Shown here piece after piece: positions 1 through 11,341 of a stretch of DNA of 64,000 nucleotides. Both the position numbers and the translations under genes were made by a program. How positions within the stretch are numbered: position 1 is the first letter of the stretch; every line of letters starts with the position of its first letter. The DNA is taken from NCBI GenBank assembly GCA_018806985.1, contig JADANN010000424.1, forward strand, positions 2,037,001 through 2,101,000. Direction: 5' to 3'. The DNA is from Angiostrongylus vasorum (Eukaryota > Nematoda > Chromadorea > Rhabditida > Metastrongylidae). Below the pieces are notes generated by a model. It searched no databases. It saw only the letters and a program-made list of their open reading frames with translations, and was not told where the DNA came from.

Positions 1-407
1 TTACTGTTTTTTAGCTTTTTTGATACCCACGTATAGCTTGCTGGGTTCAGAACGTGGTGGATGGGTGTACTCACGGGTAGCTTGCCAGCTCTCCCAGAGT
101 GGACGTGAAGCTTATTTGTTGGAGGCGACTCCTAACCGCCCCCCACATAGTTCCCTGTTACTTGGTTGCAGGCTTTTGGCCGAATTGACTCGTAGAATGC
201 AATCTGCATAAACTGGAACGTGTCCACACACGCGGGCATGAATACGTCTTGTAAATGCAGAAAGTATGTGCTAAATCGGCGCAGCAGAAACAGGGAGTCC
301 ATCCCCTGGATCCAACAGCTTCTCAGGGAAGCAGTGGTCGCTTTTGGTCCGCGATTAACCCCTTATCCGCCACCAGGGGGACGCGCCAAGATACGCATAT
401 GTGCGTG

Positions 408-410
<3 letters not shown>
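1..410 (-). mobile_element. 5' leader of an RTE-1 LINE, cut by the window edge
   Basis: This stretch is the reverse complement of the leader that precedes the endonuclease of the RTE-1 copy at 49020-49440. For example, the segment around 20-60 matches 49385-49430 inverted. The body of this element would therefore lie left of the window. No coding domain is visible inside the window. Confidence 0.55.

Positions 411-445
<35 letters not shown>
411..445. repeat. (TA)n microsatellite
   Basis: About 17 uninterrupted TA units directly follow the RTE-1 leader fragment. A similar AT run occurs at 22295-22330. Confidence 0.95.
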
Positions 446-447
<2 letters not shown>

Positions 448-584
448 TGCATATATTTGACAACTTTTACATGAAGCTTGCTACTTTCCGCCTACAGTGA
501 ATAATTTGCAGTACAAATTATAATTCACTGTATTCTTGATGAGCAAACATGAGGTTGTTATTTTATCCTTTATTCAAGAAAAAG

Positions 585-618
585 CTTGAGTTATGGCGGA
601 TTTCGCCTTCTTCAGAGG
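585..618 (-). ncRNA. Degenerate hammerhead ribozyme of PLE-0
   Basis: On the minus strand CTGAAGA is followed by a GGCG/CGCC stem-loop as in the intact copies. The conserved GAAA is replaced by ATAA, so self-cleavage is not expected. Confidence 0.5.
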
Positions 619-904
619 CTAGATAGGTCAAGTTGACTACAATCTACCCAACCGTAACAGGGAAAGTATTAAACCAAAATCTCAATCGCTCTGAAGACAA
701 AATAGCTTCTTAACAAGTCGCCGCTTTTTATGAGTCTTGCGCCGAGTGTTCAACATGGAGACCAACAGCACAGAGTTCGTACGGATGGGCAATGTGCCTT
801 TCTCACAACAAAAGATCAATCTGAGATACCGTACGATGCCACGCGTGTTAACTAGACCTTCCTCCCAGCGGTTCATTATCGGATTCTTGGAATTTATCCA
901 TAAT

Positions 905-1075
905 GTTAACTTTTTATTTACTGCCTACTACAATTTTTTTCATGGCAGGGTATTACGTGTGACACAACCACAACGATGCTGAGATATTTGCAAAAATCCG
1001 GGCCGCAGATGTCTGCGGTGGGGAACGAACGTGTATTCACCCGTTTCGGGGGATGACGCATTCACCACCATGCCA
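905..1075 (-). mobile_element. RTE-2 LINE/SINE 3' end fragment
   Basis: The minus strand matches the 3' terminus of the RTE-2 copy at 26880-26990, including the final TAGGC-GTAAATAAAA block. The same tail recurs at 11760, 24365, 33740, 35040, 40790, 46125 and 57960. Confidence 0.6.
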
Positions 1076-1169
1076 TAATGTTTCGAGAGTTTTACGAGTT
1101 AAAGTTTTTGATACCTGGGAATGGCTATTTGTTTCATTAATTTCAGGGATTTCTCCCAACTGATTATCG

Positions 1170-1540
1170 GCTCGTGTCGGGCTACTATGTACAACGGGGA
1201 GACTGCCCTCTGGCAGGGTCTCCCAAGCTGAAAAAAGAGTGCGGCACCTCCATCATGAAACCCAGTTAAGAGTTAACCAATGCGAAGATCCACCAGCGTC
1301 CTTCTGTCAAACTAGTCGCATGGTGGGAAACCTCCCTCCGATCCACAAGGACGGCAATTGCCTTTGGTGGTGACGACTAGGGGGCAGACTTTGGCCTGGC
1401 TGACCTCGGAACTGCAGGGAACCACGATGGCTAAACCAGGAAAACTCCGAAATGTGGAAATGATGATGGGGGCCCGCAGAACCTGTGAAGGTGGGCCATC
1501 TAAGTATTCAAGTACTCAAGTAATTCTAGCAATTCTTCTT
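1170..1540 (+). mobile_element. RTE-2 5' leader fragment
   Basis: Segment 1290-1490 is related to 16690-16890, 8040-8180 and 24600-24760. The last two lie just upstream of the RTE-2 endonuclease region. No coding domain is seen. It interrupts PLE-0. Confidence 0.4.
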
Positions 1541-2419
1541 TCTGCTCTCTTACTGTGCTCACACTGGTTTTCGCATCTTAGGGGTAAGTGGTGAGAGGAG
1601 TCGTAATGAAGAACTATGTTTTTTGCTAGAGTACCGTTTGTTATGTCGTCGTTTTCGGAATGGTTAATTTTGCAGGTTGAATAAATCCTATGAAACTAAC
1701 ACGAAAGTAATGCGGAGATGAGGCATTTCAACAAAGAAGAAAACGAGGTAGCTTCCACTTTCGACGCAGTGTGCTGTTCCGGCTTTTCAAACAGTTGCTG
1801 CTACTTTTAATTCCAGCTTTTAGGGTTTCGAAAGCAATTTCATTAAAAAATTTTTCAACTTCTTAGAAGTTCTCAGAGTATTGACCTTGGCGGTGATAAA
1901 TAGGATAGCGAATGAATCCTCAGTAACGGAGGACTTGATGACTATGCCTGCATCCGCTAGATTTAGTGCATCGACCTTCTAAAGGAGTCACCATAAAACG
2001 TTACTAATTCAACGACCCTTTTGCAAACGAGGGCACTCTCGTGCAAACTCATCTGATCTAAAACTTCTAAAAATAGCTTATTATTTCAGTAGAAGAGATT
2101 TGTTTGATTCTTCTGTGTAGAACTCTTCAAACAATACTATTCGGGACCCAAATTTATTTCAACAATAGCGAGTAAACATTCTTTTTAAGCTTCATTTGCA
2201 ACGCAAATGTGGCAATCTCGCACATATCGACGATGTATATGAAACAAAAATCTTGCCCTGCTTAAGGAAATTCCTTTTCAAAAATCTACTTCCCTTTAAG
2301 CTCAGTATGAGTAATTAACATACTTATTTCCATTGACAGGCTAATATCAGTTCGATAAGAAAAAATTTTTTTCGCTAGCGTTTCGCCGCCTTCGCCTTCC
2401 TCAGAACAGGATTGATCCG

Positions 2420-2600
2420 AGCCGATTGTCCACATTCTTCCTTCCTCCGATGTGGGTAGTCGCGATCGTATCGCGTCGAACCCAGTGGAGCATGCCCGAA
2501 TGAAATAACCTCACTCACAGTGCTCTTTTATAAAGGACGGCTGTTAATATTCATTCTGGGTTGTAATCTTTTTTTCTCAGAGTAATCCATTCTACAGCAG
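2420..2600 (-). repeat. CWMDC repeat, partial copy
   Basis: This is a minus-strand partial copy of the Cys-rich repeat seen more completely at 34540-35000 and 38499-38900. The Cys-rich block reads here as a decayed CCRMDY. The homologous fragment in duplication copy 2 is at 19580-19760. Confidence 0.5.
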
Positions 2601-3590
2601 TCGGTGTCATCGACGTCCAGACTTTCTAGAGCTTCCTTGGCCACTTTTATCTCATGCAAGTCAAAGACCTTCCATAAGTCGATGAATGTGATACAGGTTA
2701 TATTATATATGTGACCCATCCTAATGAGCCATTTTTTGAAACACGGCTTGCTTACATAAATTACTTTGTGAAGTGATCTGTGAATGTTGCTGAGGATGCC
2801 TTTAGTGAAGAGTTTATAGCGCAAAAATCTATTGATGGTTGCCTATGTCATGGAGATTTCGCTTACTGTGCAACAACATTAGTTAGGAACCGTACATTCT
2901 CACAGATAAAGTGTTAAGAGCCTGAGTGATAGTGAGGATTGGCGGAAATTTTTTCCAGTTATTCAAGTTTCATTCTTTCTAGGCTGCGATTTGTACAATT
3001 TTTTCACCAGTGAAATAGCATGTCCGAATTTGGAAGGAAGAACCAGAGTAGAGACATATTCTTTCTTCTTGGTTTCCTTTGGAGGCAGCAAGACGTGGTT
3101 GTTGATAGACCATAGTAGTAGGATGAATTTCTCTACTAAATTTCTAGAAGCTGTAACTGTTCCATGTATACCTTGGAGTGTAGTCATCTCATTTTTTGTA
3201 ACTAAATATTCTCAGTAAACAATTATAACGAGGTTCTATCACCTTACATAAGCCACATCATTACGTCGATGTAAAAAATGTCGTGGCAGAATGATATTCT
3301 CATTGAAAAAAGTGTAGTATACTAGGTGGAAGATCTTTGCGCATCAAAGAGTACTCGCTTTTCAGAGGTTTTATGAGCGCTTCTGACTCAGTTGAGTTAA
3401 AGGCATTATTTAAGCCGATGAAAATGATACAGAACGGTCTCTTACAATCTCGCGACACTTCAGTGAGCCTCCAACTCACCAAAACACCTGAGCTGAACGT
3501 GCCGTGGTCTACTGGTTGATGCAATAACATCAAGTGCAATCGTTACTAAAATCAAACGCAGAGAGGAAATATCAGGGGTGAATACTTGCT
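2600..3590 (-). pseudogene. RTE-type reverse transcriptase remnants
   Basis: Three minus-strand pieces recall RTE polymerase. Segment 2600-2830 has YKLFTKGILSNIHRSL and ITFIDLWKVFD, like the fingers motif YKLFTR-ILNR and TFIDL-KAFD. Segment 2963-3187 has GTVTASRNLVEKF and VLPSKFGHAIS, the linker before the RT. Segment 3300-3540 has LTEVSRDCKRPFCIIFIGL. The pieces are out of natural order and the frames are broken, so this is a rearranged, dead copy. A parallel remnant lies at 19760-20060 in the duplicate. Confidence 0.65.
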
Positions 3591-3599
3591 TGCTTATAC

Positions 3600-4110
3600 A
3601 TTTAGATGAGCCGTTTTCACTATCTTCAAAGTATTGCACTTCTTACATTCCCTTCGTTTTCTTGACAACTATCACTCATGCAAATCAATGGATTGTTGCG
3701 CATCTTCAGCCACTGAATTAGGATCTGTGAATTTCCACTGATATTTGTAAAATGATCGAGATACCGGATTATGGAAATAGACTGTATAGAGTGTTCCCAC
3801 GTTGTCATCATATGTACACCGTGATCCTCATCGATCCGAGGGAAGTGTGTAGGTTCGTGATACGTATTTTGCTTGGACAATAATGATTCCTGCAAAGTAA
3901 ACGCACTTTGTGGATAGTAGGAAGACCTTACGATAAAGAGCCAAATGCGAGGAAGAGAATAAGAACTCAAAGGCGAATAGCCGTTTCTACTGCGACTACA
4001 ATTGTGAACGAAAAACAAGAGTAGCCCAAAGGTGAGCATTTGAGTTGCGGAGAAGGCCAATTTGGCAATGAGTTGTAGCAACGAATTTTTATTTTCTTTA
4101 TTTTATTTGC
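3600..4110 (-). other. Conserved open frames with a hydrophobic stretch, unidentified
   Basis: The minus strand at 3860-4090 and at 20280-20520 encodes similar peptides sharing LLFFVH preceded by a Leu/Ile-Ala-rich segment (LIAKLAFS here, LIAELVFS in the duplicate). This could be a further exon of the membrane-protein gene or of a neighbour. No convincing splice sites were found and the frames diverge after about 40 residues. I do not recognise it. Confidence 0.25.
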
Positions 4111-4239
4111 TTCATGCGACTCTTCTTCACGCCTACTTTGCGGATCCCAGCACTTCTCACATTCGAACGTTTCCTGGCGTCCGTCATCTAGCTGCATGAG
4201 GCCTTCATTTCATGTTGAATGTCGTAGAATGCTGGTCGA

Positions 4240-4430
4240 CTCGATTCTACCTGGAGTCCTGAGATAGCTGGACTGGAGCATATCCAATTGGGTTACAGAG
4301 AGCGATTTTCTCACAAACAAGTCTAAAGCTAATCTTTTGACCCCGGAGGGAAGAGAGGCTTGGTGAGCCTGGGGCAGCATAGAGCCAGCACCGTGCACGT
4401 GATCATCGGCATCACGACCACTAAGCTATG
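4240..4430 (-). mobile_element. tRNA-derived SINE (family SINE-2)
   Basis: On the minus strand a strong A-box (TAGCTTAGTGGTCGTGATG) is followed by a decayed B-box and then by the family body GGCTCACCAAGCC, shared with 7730, 24045 and, in diverged form, 53455. It lies just downstream of the stop codon of the membrane-protein pseudogene. Confidence 0.55.
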
Positions 4431-5699
4431 GAGTAATCTAAAATTTATGTTTACCGGGAAGAGTGCTCAATTCAGGAACGAAGCTGATAAATTTTGGCTG
4501 CTGAACAGCACATAGTCTTTGTGGCATTTGTAAACTATGAGATGGGAATCTCGGATTAAATTTTGTGGGTAAAATTGTCACACCGCTAGTTTGTCTTCGA
4601 TGAAAGACGATTACGATGTTTTTGCATTAGCCGACTGAGTTCCTCGTGCAATTTTCTGAAAGAATAAAAGCATTAGTTTTTCTGTTTTTTGGAAATCCCA
4701 CCTTTGTGGACACAACAGTGAGTAAACATTGAGAATACTTTCACTGATTGAAAGTGCGAAAGTTTTGTTAAAACATGGTGTTCAACAATAGCGAGCTCAA
4801 TGAGTTAAAGAACTAACTTGTTCATGACAAAATATGGCAGCGTAAGAGCGTTGTAGTACCACAGACAGGAAGTGTTGTACATAAAAACCATCGAATCTCC
4901 TTTAAGAATGTGAAACTCCCACATGAAGAAAAAATATCACCTCCGTTACAACGGACAGAGCTACCTAAATGCGTAGTTGTGAGAACGATTCGTTAAAGTC
5001 ACAAGTATTAAAATCGTTTACCTGTGCCGTTAGTCTAATCTCTTCCTTCCAATTTTGAGAACCTTTTACTCTAAACTTCAGAATAACCAACAGTAGAGGA
5101 AAAGCTACGGCACTTAGCAGCATCGATTAATTTGTAAGCTGATTAGCTCTTAAAGATAAAGTGAGAGTGTGCATAGCGATTCTACTCAAAAAATTCCAGT
5201 TTTCAGCGCAAAATCAAGTTCTTGGATCATACTGAATGATTTGACCATACTGGGAAATGCTATAATTCCAGGTATCTGCGACTTCTACTCTGATTTCCTC
5301 AACATCCGTACCAATGTTCTCGAGCGCATTTCGTTGGGGATGATGGAAATTCGTTCCTTGCAGTTTTATTCCATCTGCAGATTTCATCAAATCTGTGAAA
5401 GTCTTAAGGCTATCTTTGACAAGTCTCTTAAACCATCCCGTCCTCTACAGTAATGACAGCTCGATTTCAAAATGGAGAAGCGACATAAAAAATTTTGGAA
5501 AAGGATCCAATATAGCAAATCACAACATTGTAAAACAATTGAGGTAGCAAGACTTCGAACATGTGGAACTATGTTCCATTTCCATTCACATAACATATTG
5601 TTATTAACTAGTCGTTTAACCACCAAACGTTGTTGCGACGCTAAACGACATAGGTTTGCATGCTGCCTGGTATAAGGAAATTCTTTGAATACGACAGCG

Positions 5700-6170
5700 G
5701 AATGTGAAATGAAATGGTGTTCATGCAATTCGACGTCGACTATTTCACGCCTATTCTGAAAAGTTGAGAAGAAATGGTCTTCCGCACATGCAACAGCAGA
5801 GGGAGCTGTCCGTGAAGATCGACTTTTTCGACTAACTGACAAGCTTAATCGGACGCTTCTGGCTGGAAAGGTGCATATCAGTACGAGCTCGAAGCGTTCC
5901 AAATCGACTTGAATTCTACATAGAAGACCATACCTTCTCTGAAGTCATTTCTAGGCGATTTCAACCCCTAGAGCTGAACTCAAGTGAACGTCTGAGAAAT
6001 GCCAATGCACGTATTAGAAATAAATGAACAGGATGAGAACCTGTCTTAGTTTATTATGTAGATCATGACCATCCGTGGTAGCTCGCAATACCAGAGGCTC
6101 AATTCTCAACGTTGGACGTGAGAGGCTCCAAGTAGAAAATAGTGTGACGGTATTTATACATGCATATATA
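5700..6170 (+). pseudogene. RTE-1 endonuclease fragment
   Basis: The plus strand is related to the APE-type endonuclease of the RTE-1 copy at 49540-50020: a TCNSRG segment, then a block corresponding to DLEKFYREDHTF, then the segment after the GDFN motif. It is broken by frameshifts and ends in AT-rich sequence. The homologue in the duplicate is 21830-22290, so the insertion predates the duplication. Confidence 0.6.
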
Positions 6171-6249
6171 TGCATATATTTAGTGCATGTATATATAGAT
6201 ATGTACAATTTGAAAAACCAACCTTCGTCTAATCTTGCCAATGAATAAT

Positions 6250-7060
6250 CAATTATAAGGACCGCCGTGGTTTAAGTTAGAGCGGTAGTCATTTCTTTTT
6301 CTCTTCAAGCACAATGAAGTTTCGCCGATTTCGTCTTCCTCAGAGCCTAGACGTGCTATGCCATGTCGAGTTGTACTATTCGATTAATATTTTCTAACTG
6401 CAATGAAAACCTTATTTAAAAAACCAACCCAGAAGTCTATCTATTAAGAAAGTTTCAATACTCAACTCCTTTAGATGACGTCAGGTCACCTGGGTGTTGT
6501 TCAACACTACGAGCAATGCACCTTACTGAGACCGAGAAATCAATCTGAGATAAAGTGCCATACAAGTTGCGACAGTCGGCCACTCTCCGCTTCTGCCCAG
6601 TTTTCGATTTTCGAAGTTTACACAAAGAGGTTTATCGCGCTGATGTTCTCGATTCCCTGCCCCAGGATTGTGACTACTACCTCGAATTCGTCACCGTTGT
6701 TTCGATGTGCCCTATTTGAATCTAGAGTTTCAATTTTAACCTAGAGTTTCCGTCTCCACTTTTGAGGCAAATCAAGCAATCCACTGTTTTAGATATACTG
6801 CCGTACGGACGTTTCTGAACCAACTGACGAGGTAAAATGTTATGTGAAACTTCAGAAGTACTGATTCCAGTGTTATTCAGTCTAATAATAAAGAATAGAG
6901 CTAAAGATGTCTTCCCATTTGGGTTAGGTTATTTGGCCCTCTTTTTCTTCCAAATTCTTCGAATTCTTTCACTTCTTCCAAGCAGAGGAACCGTCTGTTG
7001 CACGTGTTCGGTAGAAAAGTAGACTTCTACTTTATTGCGCTCATACGAGTCACTCGACAC
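6250..7060 (-). mobile_element. Penelope-like element remnant (PLE-a)
   Basis: A degenerate hammerhead at 6316-6343 is followed (minus strand, going upstream) by decayed PLE C-terminal and GIY-YIG coding sequence to about 7060. The orthologous insertion is at 22440-23330, so it is older than the duplication. It sits in the intron between exons 4 and 5 of the membrane-protein pseudogene. Confidence 0.6.
6316..6343 (-). ncRNA. Degenerate hammerhead ribozyme of PLE-a
   Basis: The minus strand reads CTGAGGA, a weakened stem II, then GAAACTTC instead of GAAACGTC. The core elements survive but stem II pairing and the cleavage-site sequence have changed. Confidence 0.5.
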
Positions 7061-7629
7061 TCAACTGGAAGAAGGGCCGTTTAGACGTGCAATTCGGAAA
7101 GAGGAACTACGAGAATGTGCACTGTGAAAATACGCATCGCATCCAATGTGCTACCTATGAAATATTTTTAAAAAACGATCACCTTGAAATTATAGGAGAA
7201 AATGGTAGTTCCTCCAATAATTTGTATCCACTGTGTTCTGGAATGTAAGCCACGCCAGCGTATCGGCTTAGACATAATGCAATCAGAGTAATGTAAAAAA
7301 AAGAAAAGCGAATAAGAGGCAGATCTGAAATTACAGCTCTTTAACTACCTAAAATGCTGATTGGGAGAAAAAGGAACCATCGTTGCGCAACATTCGTGTC
7401 TCTCACCTACTTCTGAAGTACTAGTGCGAATGCTACTAACAACATTTGAAGTGTAGTATACTATTCCACGGAAACTACTAAGATGCCGAACCATTGCTCG
7501 AAAACGCCAAAATATTTCGTTTAAGTTGACAACACAGTTTGCTTCGCCATCATTGCTTAGTTGCACTTGTATATATAGTTCAGTAAACCATATCATGTCA
7601 TATCTCCATCCCAATGGTTTACCGTCTCA

Positions 7630-7910
7630 TTGTGGCTGAGGGCTTTGCTGTGTATCGGAATGCCATGCGGGTGCGTGTAATGCGGTGGATAGAGATCCGT
7701 AGCACTACGCATGGAGTCGATCCCGCATCCCAGGCTCACCAAGCCTTCCATACTTCGGGGCTCCTCAAATTGGCACCAGACCTGTCTGGAAAGATAACAG
7801 CACTGACTGGAAACATCATTAGGATATTGCGGTCCATTGTACATGCCAGGTACAACTACCTCTAACAGTGCTTGAAGCTGAATGCGTAGCGCTCCACTTA
7901 GCCACTGATT
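7630..7910 (+). mobile_element. tRNA-derived SINE (family SINE-2)
   Basis: An A-box-like segment near 7680-7700 and a B-box GGAGTCGATCCCG near 7712 are followed by the family body GGCTCACCAAGCC and a tail shared with 53490-53650. The homologue in the duplicate is at 23960-24240. Confidence 0.6.
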
Positions 7911-7919
7911 AACGCCAAA

Positions 7920-9395
7920 AGCCTTAAGCTTTATGCTTTTGCTTGAGACTGTACGAAATTTATTCTCTCTCAAGGACACCCAAGTTGAGGAAAAGTCCAA
8001 CCTCTCCATGCGGAAGAACAATACCAACAGTCAACGCCGCCTTGATACGAAATTACACGCAAGGGTGGAATCTTCCTCTGATCTAGAAAAAGGCCGGCTA
8101 TTACCGATGGTGGCAAACTGAGCGAAACTCTGGCTAGGCCGACCTCAAATCTCCAAAAAAAATCACAGATGGCTCAACGAACATTAACTCGGACTCAGTA
8201 CCCCTGGGCTCCCTGTCTAGAAAAAGCGGCCGATGAGGGTATCCGTGAGAGCGATGGAAAATTGGCATGCACAGGTAGACATTGGAAATAGACAAAACAA
8301 GCGCGTTGAGGGCACATCATGGAGATTGGTTCTTGCGCTGCACACCAAAAACATTCCTATCGGACGCCGATCTTCACACTCTTTCTGAAAACGCTAAGCT
8401 TTCAAATTTCACCTGAACGCCTTACAAAATAGTGAACGCGAAAAGGTTGACATAACACAATTGGACGATGGAACCTTTGACATCCGTGGACAGAAAGCTT
8501 CGCTAAGAAATGTCGATGGCGTTGGCTTTACACTTATCTATTTCCCGTCTAGTCGCACTCACATAGGCTTATCACGGCGTTTGGCCACTCTTCGCCAACT
8601 TCCGTGCTAAGTCGATATTATCAACTGTCACAAACAAACCTGTACAGGAAATGAGAGCGGAGTGGCGACGTTCTACGCCTAGTTTGAAGAAGTAATCAGC
8701 AATGCTTCTATTAATTCGTTGTTGGCGACTTCAAGGCCAGATTAGGAATGGTCAACGAAAACAGTTACGAGACAGGATAATTCGAAATAGGAGATCGAAC
8801 TGAAAATGGAAACGGTTGGTTTGGTAGGACTCCTGTCTACAGCATGTTTCTTACTGTACTACTGTGCACAATCCACAAGGAGAATGAACGACGTCTTCTG
8901 AAGTTCAACCGGCACTCACAACGCCCAGTCGAAGTGTGCAGACCAGATCTTCGAATTTATCCAGACTTCGAAATCCAGGAGAATATACATCGATAGCAAA
9001 GGCCGGTAGTGTGATAAAAAGAACAGAAAACAGATGGACGAAAAGAACAGTGGAGTGGGCTCCAAAAGAATGAAAGCACCTTCTGGGAGGATCATCCAAA
9101 CGATGTGAGGTGTCCGTAGCTTATATTAACCATGTGCATGAGGAAACGACTTCGGAATCATGGAATGTGCCTTGCAGACGTTACCATATCCAAACCCGAT
9201 CATCACCATCGACGACGAATATGCGATAAAGAAATGAACGGAAAATATGCGGAAGCCGTAGTAGAAGCGAAGACGGACCAGCCAGTATACAGACACCAGC
9301 GGTGCGGACTTTTGCAAGTATCTGAGTATCATAAGGGTTATGCTTCACATATTACCCTGACATGACTGATAAGAAAGAGTAGAGAGTAAATAAAA
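7920..9395 (+). pseudogene. RTE-2 LINE, internally deleted
   Basis: This is a plus-strand second RTE-type family. The leader spans 7920-8480 and the endonuclease remnant 8480-8760, where a sequence corresponding to GDFNA survives near 8725. It then jumps at about 8850 to the C-terminal end (THK-x5-RRLLKFNRH-like, 8870-8940) and the 3' tail at 9290-9395. Relative to the homologous copy at 24240-26995 the whole reverse transcriptase palm is missing. Confidence 0.65.
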
Positions 9396-9664
9396 AAGTG
9401 GCGAGACTGTAATTTGTACAATAGCTTCAGCTTTAGTGAGTTCAATTCCGATTTTGGTTCCTCAGGTTAATGTAGTTGACAGATGATTGTTGGTAGCACA
9501 TAAGTCAATATTCGAGTAAGTAATCATCACCATAGACGGTAAAACCATGAATGGACCAAACAAAAGGGGTAATGTGCTGGAGTTTTTACGATTCGTAAAG
9601 CTGAGCCAGTCAAGTATCTACAAGGAACTGTGCTTTTTTGGAGCTCAAAACTTAAAACGCAAGT

Positions 9665-9726
9665 GCGTTCTGTGCAACACCACGTTTTCTTCGTTGCGTT
9701 CTGTGCAACACCTCGTTTTCTTCGTC
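9665..9726. repeat. 31 bp tandem duplication
   Basis: Two head-to-tail 31 bp units (9665-9695 and 9696-9726) differ at two positions. The paralogous site near 31720 has a single, shortened unit, so the duplication is specific to copy 1. Confidence 0.85.
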
Positions 9727-11338
9727 ATTAAAACCAGTTTACTCCCTCTTGATTCCAAAGATGACTGTTTAAAGAAAATTTTCTGTGCTGTTACATTTCT
9801 TTTACACTTTCTGTTTTTTGAACGTGCTTTTTTTTTATTACAGTTGGAAGACCGATGTTTGGTCAGTCATTCACTTAAAGAATTGGTGTGCTGGACTATC
9901 TGCAAACAGCTGAATAATTTAATCTTACCACTAAATTTGAATCACTCACCAAAACCACTTTACGGGATAAATATGTGTTGACTCTTAGTGCGAAGAATAT
10001 GCAGACGATTCGTTGCCCAAGTAGATATAAGTGAACAAAATTAATGTTCAATCCTATCGACATAAACACTCTACCAGAGGTCTGCAAAGTGGAATAGGTG
10101 CTGGGAGCCTAGCACCAGCCAATTATTTGGTGAAAAAACGGATTTACTTGGTAATTTGTGGAGAAATCTGATACAAGGAAAATAGAGAGAAAGAGCGTAA
10201 TCTGAAGTACATTATGCTAAAGAGAAGGCAAAAAATTGAAAATCTTTGTAACGTCACTAATGCACTTCACTCGATCATTGGAAAGCATTTGGCTTGAGCA
10301 TTAAGCTGCACTACTATCTTCCTCTCCTTGTTGAACAAAACTCGCGCTATTTGAGCAACAAATCAAGACAAAATAGAAGAAGAACGCAGGGAGGTTCGAT
10401 TTGAGTTCACCTCCACAGTCAATTGTCTTGCATTTTCTAGTCGAAAGTGGGAACAATTTCTTCGATGCAATGGCAGTGAGATATATCTAACTCAAACTTT
10501 ATGCTATAACAAAAATTGAGTTTTAACAACAGTGATATCAGTGGCTAATCATTTATTAAGCGTCCTCTTACACAGGCGCAACACTTTTTCTTGCTGTAAA
10601 TAGTGACCATTATGAGGCGATATGATAGGAATAAATGAGGTTAAGAAGAAGGTGGCGTGTCCTTTCCAAATAACCGCTTATTATATAGCTTAGAGCTTTT
10701 CTCCGTCATGTGGAAAGAAAGCACAGCGTGGTACAGATCCGTAAGTCTATGGACATATAGCCGACATAGCCGTCAGACAGAATGACACAACTAATTAATA
10801 GAGTCATATCGAACCGAAAGTAGCGTCTGTGGGCAACATATCTCTCCAAGCCATGAACGAACCCCGCCATATAATGATACAATCACTCCATTGCAGTCCG
10901 AGTAAAGCTAGGGAAGAGCTGACGAGAAGTGTGAACGAGAAGCAAAAGCCGACGAATGCTGTGGAGCAAAGCACAAGATGTGCTGAGCGGGCACCGATGC
11001 CGCATAGTCTCCAAGTATCCTGAGAAAAATTGTTCTAGAAAATGGATTTGTCAAGATGCTACCAGTGCAAAAAAACGTTTATAGAACATCTTAATATGAC
11101 CAGAAATCATTACATCGGTAAGGTTGAATTTCTTTAGCGGCGGTATGGTCGAACATAAGCAAAATGTCAACGAGCCCAAGATTAGCTCACCGTTATGAAC
11201 CCAATATGCGTGACGGCAGAGCAGATAGCCATTACCGACATCGTTAATCGGCCATAAAATATCCCCGTACGAGAGAAGTATGGTGACCTCATCAGGTAAA
11301 TCTCGCCATCAGGGCCGAAAAAATCCATTTTGTCGACG

Positions 11339-11341
11339 CTG
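11339..11341 (-). promoter_or_regulatory. Putative spliced-leader trans-splice acceptor, copy 1
   Basis: On the minus strand TTTTCATTCAG ends ten bases upstream of the ATG of exon 1. A U-rich acceptor this close to the start codon is typical of nematode trans-spliced mRNAs. It is conserved at 33424-33426 in the duplicate. Confidence 0.5.

Larger units (their letters stand above)
530..1690 (-). mobile_element. Penelope-like element remnant (PLE-0)
   Basis: This is a decayed Penelope-like retroelement on the minus strand. A degenerate hammerhead core lies at 585-615. Segment 865-900 matches the C-terminal coding tail of the better copy at 27590-27625. Segments 1120-1165 and 1545-1690 match 28150-28200 and 28270-28380, the linker region of the same copy. 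It is interrupted by RTE-2 pieces at 905-1075 and 1170-1540. No frame is intact. Confidence 0.55.
4578..11328 (-). pseudogene. Unrecognised multi-pass membrane protein gene, copy 1 (decayed)
   Basis: Seven minus-strand exons were read from splice sites and from comparison with the paralogue at 20676-33413. Exon 1 (11191-11328) begins MDFFGPDGEIYLMRSPYFS and ends in a hydrophobic helix before GTGAGC. Exon 2 (about 10862-11019) has WRLCGIGARSAHLVLC and a membrane segment. Exon 3 (9950-10081) has NINFVHLYLLGQRIVCIFF. Exon 4 (7183-7324) has a membrane helix then SRYAGVAYIPEHSGYK. Exon 5 (5251-5444) has TDVEEIRVEVADTWNYSIS. Exon 6 (5022-5181) has the last helix, SAVAFPLLLVVLKFRVKGSQ. Exon 7 (4578-4655) has the tail ending IEDK, six residues before TGA. 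Exon 1 to 4 junctions are phase 0 and 5-7 join in frame; at least one exon between 4 and 5 is missing. Lesions are a 2 nt insertion in exon 4 and TAA at 5127-5129 in exon 6. The family is not recognised. Confidence 0.7.

Noticed and set aside
2367..2405. Further hammerhead-like motif on the minus strand
   Set aside because: CTGAGGA and GAAACG are present but stem II cannot pair and no Penelope coding sequence adjoins it.
3626..4081. 151-codon minus-strand open frame
   Set aside because: Only its first 40 or so codons resemble the duplicate; the rest diverges in frame, so a full gene is not supported.
5387..5902. 171-codon minus-strand open frame
   Set aside because: It overlaps the genuine exon 5 in another frame and an antisense RTE-1 endonuclease remnant. 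The duplicate copy does not keep it open.
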